A stretch of DNA of 8,406 nt from Verrucomicrobiota bacterium (GTDB lineage Bacteria > Verrucomicrobiota > Verrucomicrobiia > Limisphaerales > CAIQOK01), in contig JANYDP010000107.1 of NCBI GenBank assembly GCA_025363535.1, positions 1 through 8,406 on the forward strand, read 5' to 3'. Made by a program: the position numbers and the translations under genes. Below the pieces are notes generated by a model. The model saw only the letters and a list, made by a program, of their open reading frames with translations. It was not told the origin of the DNA and did not search any database. Positions 6,491 through 8,406 of this stretch are shown here, one piece after another (positions within the stretch are counted from its first letter, which is position 1; each line of letters opens with the position of its first letter).

Positions 6491-6958
6491 ATGGTTACTT
6501 ACGCGCCTTATTTTATTATGTTTGGCCGTATCAACAAATTGTTCGGGACAAAACCGACGCACGACAGCGTTGCTTTTGAGGTGCCGGCGGCGGTGGCGCC
6601 GGACGCGTCCGAACGTTCCAGCGGGCCGAAGAATACGGTGATGTATTCCAAGGTCTTCCGCTGGCGGCGGCCCGAGAGCCAGGTGGAAGAGCCGGGGAGC
6701 GTGGAAGTGGTGGGTTCATTCAACGACTGGCAGGCCAGTGCGATGAAACGCGACGCGGTGATGAACGCCTGGCACGTCACGTTGCACAATATTCCCGGCG
6801 GTCACACGCATCACTACATGGTGCTGGTGGACGGCCAGCCGGCGTACGATAAAAATTGCGACGGCCTGTCCAAGCCGGACGGGCCGCAGGAGGAGCGGTT
6901 CGCCTTTTCGACCCCGCGCGGACCGCGCGTGTTCATGCTCTTCGCCCAGGCGAAGTAA
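6491..6958 (+). CDS. Stand-alone AMPK/CBM48-type glycogen-binding-domain protein
   Basis: A 155-residue protein with no signal peptide and no catalytic domain. Residues 1-50 are low in complexity and probably flexible. Residues 53-122 form an early-set beta-sandwich like the glycogen-binding domain of AMPK beta. It carries VEVVGSFNDW (71-80), the aromatic strand AWHVTL (93-98), the turn IPGGHTHHYMVLVDGQ (101-116) and the end signature YDKNCDG. Trp80 matches the first sugar-stacking Trp of AMPK beta, but the Lys and second Trp of the ligand site appear as Met110 and Pro117, so glycogen binding is uncertain. The role may be protein-protein contact or sensing. The ATG at 6491 lies too close to AGAGGTG for good spacing; the ATG at 6518 (MFGRINKLFG) is an equally good start giving 146 residues. 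The divergent neighbour is a sugar kinase. Confidence 0.8.
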   Translation: MVTYAPYFIMFGRINKLFGTKPTHDSVAFEVPAAVAPDASERSSGPKNTVMYSKVFRWRRPESQVEEPGSVEVVGSFNDWQASAMKRDAVMNAWHVTLHNIPGGHTHHYMVLVDGQPAYDKNCDGLSKPDGPQEERFAFSTPRGPRVFMLFAQAK

Positions 6959-6981
6959 ACGCCGTCAGCGCGAGCCGGCAG

Positions 6982-7010
6982 TTTACATCGTCTTCGCAAA
7001 GTGAAATCAT
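6982..7010 (+). promoter_or_regulatory. Weak candidate promoter for the NIPSNAP gene
   Basis: TTTACA (6982-6987, 5 of 6 to consensus) is followed after 17 bases by AATCAT (7005-7010, 4 of 6). Transcription would start near 7017, inside the inverted repeat ahead of the start codon. Read-through from the upstream gene, 76 bp away, is the alternative. Confidence 0.25.
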
Positions 7011-7031
7011 GGCGGACAAAATCCACGCCAT
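7009..7031. repeat. Perfect 6-bp inverted repeat just before the NIPSNAP start codon
   Basis: ATGGCG (7009-7014) and CGCCAT (7026-7031) form a perfect stem around an 11-base loop, ending 3 bases before the ATG at 7035. In RNA it would place a small hairpin over the ribosome landing site. It could also be a protein-binding palindrome. Confidence 0.4.
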
Positions 7032-7034
7032 TTT

Positions 7035-7823
7035 ATGAAACGCCGCGACTTTCTTAGAACCTCCCTTATCGCCACCGCCGCCGCCGCCACGCCGTCCATC
7101 AGTCGCGCAGTGGAAGATCAGCCCGTCCGCGAGTTTTACGAGCTGCGCCTCTACCATCTCCGCCAAGGTCCGATGCTCAGGCGGTTCGACGATTTTTATC
7201 GCGACATCGCCGTGCCCTCGTGGAATCGCGCCGGGGTGGACGCCGTCGGGGTTTTTGATCTGATGATCGGCCCGGATCAGCCGACGCGCTACGTGCTGCT
7301 GCCTTATAAATCATGGGCGGCGATGAACCAGGCGCGGGAAAAATTCGAGGCGGACGACGCCGTGTTGAAATCGGAATTTGCCAACGTGCCGCCGACCGAT
7401 CCGGCGTACCTCCGCATGGAAAATTCGCTGCTGCTGGCGTTCACCGCGGTTCCCCGCCTGGAAATTCCCGCGCCAGTCGCGGCGAAAAAGTCGCGGATTT
7501 TTGAACTGCGCACCTACGAAGCCCACAGCCGCAAAGCGAACCAGAAAAAAGTTGAGATGTTCAACACCGGCGAGATTGAAATCTTCCGCCGCACCGGTTT
7601 GCAGCCGGTGTTCTTTGGCGAAACGCTGGTTGGCACCAAACTGCCGAGCCTGACTTACCTGCTGGTGTTCGATGACATGGCGGCGCGCGACAAAAACTGG
7701 TCAGCCTTCGGCGGCGATCCGGCGTGGAAAAAGTTGAGCACCACACCCGGCTACACCAATGCGGAAATTCTCACCAACATCACGAACGTGTTCCTGCGGC
7801 CAACCAGTTGCTCGCAGATTTGA
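7035..7823 (+). CDS. Tat-exported tandem NIPSNAP-domain protein
   Basis: A 262-residue protein opening with a twin-arginine signal, RRDFLRTS (3-10), an alanine-rich hydrophobic stretch and likely cleavage after SRA (23-25). The mature part contains two NIPSNAP domains (ferredoxin-like alpha/beta, dimeric barrel type). The first covers about 33-140, starting REFYELRLYHL and containing VGVFDLMIGP. The second covers about 153-256, starting SRIFELRTYEAHS and containing PVFFGETLVG and LTYLLVFDD. Two domains in one chain is the common form in Verrucomicrobiota and Planctomycetota. The molecular function is not established. The ATG at 7035 directly precedes the Lys-Arg-Arg start; there is no Shine-Dalgarno. 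Its stop lies 8 bp from the stop of the opposing DUF1501 gene. Confidence 0.88.
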   Translation: MKRRDFLRTSLIATAAAATPSISRAVEDQPVREFYELRLYHLRQGPMLRRFDDFYRDIAVPSWNRAGVDAVGVFDLMIGPDQPTRYVLLPYKSWAAMNQAREKFEADDAVLKSEFANVPPTDPAYLRMENSLLLAFTAVPRLEIPAPVAAKKSRIFELRTYEAHSRKANQKKVEMFNTGEIEIFRRTGLQPVFFGETLVGTKLPSLTYLLVFDDMAARDKNWSAFGGDPAWKKLSTTPGYTNAEILTNITNVFLRPTSCSQI

Positions 7824-7831
7824 TCAATGTT

Positions 7832-8406
7832 TTAGGCGAGCAACGCTGCCACTACTTTTCCCGAAACATCCGTGAGCCGGAAGCGGCGGCCTTGGAATAA
7901 AAATGTCAGCCGTTCGTGATCCACGCCGAGCAACTTCAGCATCGTCGCGTGGAAATCGTAAACGTGGACGCCGTCCTTCACGAGATTGTAACCGAAGTCG
8001 TCCGTCTCGCCATAAACCATACCCGGCTTCACTCCGCCGCCCGCCATCCAGATGGAGAAGCAGCGCGGGTGATGATCGCGTCCGTAATTGTCCGCCGTGA
8101 GTTTGCCCTGCGAATACGCCGTGCGCCCGAATTCACCGCCCCAGACCACGAGCGTGTCGTCGAGCAGCCCGCGCTGTTTCAGATCGGTGATGAGCGCCGC
8201 GCTCGCCTGATCCGTTTCGCGGCATTGCGTCGCGATGTTCTTCGGCAAGTTGTCGTGCTGATCCCAGCCCTGATGATAAAGCTGGATGAACTTCACGTCC
8301 TTTTCCGCCAGCCGGCGCGCGAGCAGACAATTCGCCGCGAACGTGCCGGGCTTTTGGGAATCCGGCCCGTAGAGATCAAACGTCTCCGGTTTCTCATCCG
8401 ACAAAT
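7832..8406 (-). CDS. DUF1501 family protein, C-terminal part (5' end outside window)
   Basis: About 191 residues of the C-terminal half of a DUF1501 protein, whose fold belongs to the alkaline phosphatase/sulfatase superfamily. The frame is open to the right edge, and the TTG at 8404 is an internal Leu codon, not a start. Recognisable family stretches are FAANCLLARRLAEKDVKFIQLY, HQGWDQHDNL, VVWGGEFGRT, YGRDHHPRCFSIWMAGGGVK, GETDDFGYN and VHVYDFHATMLKLLGVDHE. The Asp and His residues of GWDQH and GRDHH are the likely metal ligands by analogy with the superfamily. The full protein is normally above 400 residues with a Tat signal, and is often encoded next to a DUF1549/DUF1553 cytochrome-type partner, which would lie beyond the window. 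The enzymatic activity of the family is unproven. Confidence 0.88.
   Translation of the reverse strand, partial: LSDEKPETFDLYGPDSQKPGTFAANCLLARRLAEKDVKFIQLYHQGWDQHDNLPKNIATQCRETDQASAALITDLKQRGLLDDTLVVWGGEFGRTAYSQGKLTADNYGRDHHPRCFSIWMAGGGVKPGMVYGETDDFGYNLVKDGVHVYDFHATMLKLLGVDHERLTFLFQGRRFRLTDVSGKVVAALLA

Noticed and set aside
5499..6641. Plus-strand open frame (380 codons) across the ROK kinase and into the CBM gene
   Set aside because: It overlaps two supported genes, shows no recognisable domain, and its start lies inside the kinase gene on the opposite strand.
1..8406. Defence system, CRISPR array, prophage or transposon
   Set aside because: No repeat arrays, transposase or integrase motifs, phage structural genes or defence-type nuclease domains are visible on either strand.

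Overview
The window looks like a chromosomal contig from a GC-rich soil or freshwater Verrucomicrobiota, or a close relative in the Planctomycetota/Verrucomicrobiota group. I infer this from the gene families: a ThuA plus DUF1080 two-domain protein, a Tat-exported Gfo/Idh/MocA oxidoreductase, an exported SMP-30 protein, a Tat-exported NIPSNAP protein and a DUF1501 protein. Weak or missing Shine-Dalgarno sequences at most starts fit the same picture. No rRNA, tRNA, CRISPR array, insertion sequence or phage gene is visible.

Layout. At the left edge (1-545, +) is an incomplete gene. It reads as a Ser/Thr protein kinase of myxobacterial style that switches abruptly, near 312-336, into the DNA-binding tail of a NarL/LuxR response regulator. 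This is either an unusual fusion or an assembly chimera. Tail to tail with it is a small YgdI/YgdR-type lipoprotein (549-806, -), followed by an exported SMP-30/gluconolactonase-like beta-propeller (870-1787, -). A 173-bp divergent region carries plausible promoters in both directions. Rightward from it runs a two-gene operon: a secreted ThuA-DUF1080 protein (1961-3586) and a Tat-exported Gfo/Idh/MocA oxidoreductase (3611-5074). A small two-helix membrane protein (5137-5361, +) follows. A Mak-like ROK sugar kinase lies on the minus strand (5448-6368). To its right are a stand-alone AMPK/CBM48-type glycogen-binding-domain protein (6491-6958, +) and a Tat-exported double NIPSNAP protein (7035-7823, +). 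The window ends with the C-terminal part of a DUF1501 protein (7832-8406, -).

How the genes may work together. Several neighbours point to sugar oxidation outside the cytoplasm. Gfo/Idh/MocA enzymes can oxidise sugar hydroxyls, including C3 of glucosides. DUF1080 is now described as a 3-keto-glycoside hydrolase family, ThuA works with the Gfo/Idh/MocA enzyme ThuB in trehalose use, and SMP-30 proteins open sugar lactones. All three proteins here carry export signals, so I infer a periplasmic oxidise-then-cleave route for a glycoside. Released hexose could be phosphorylated in the cytoplasm by the ROK kinase. The substrate cannot be read from the sequence.

All intergenic gaps are shorter than 200 bp, and none contains a convincing Rho-independent terminator.
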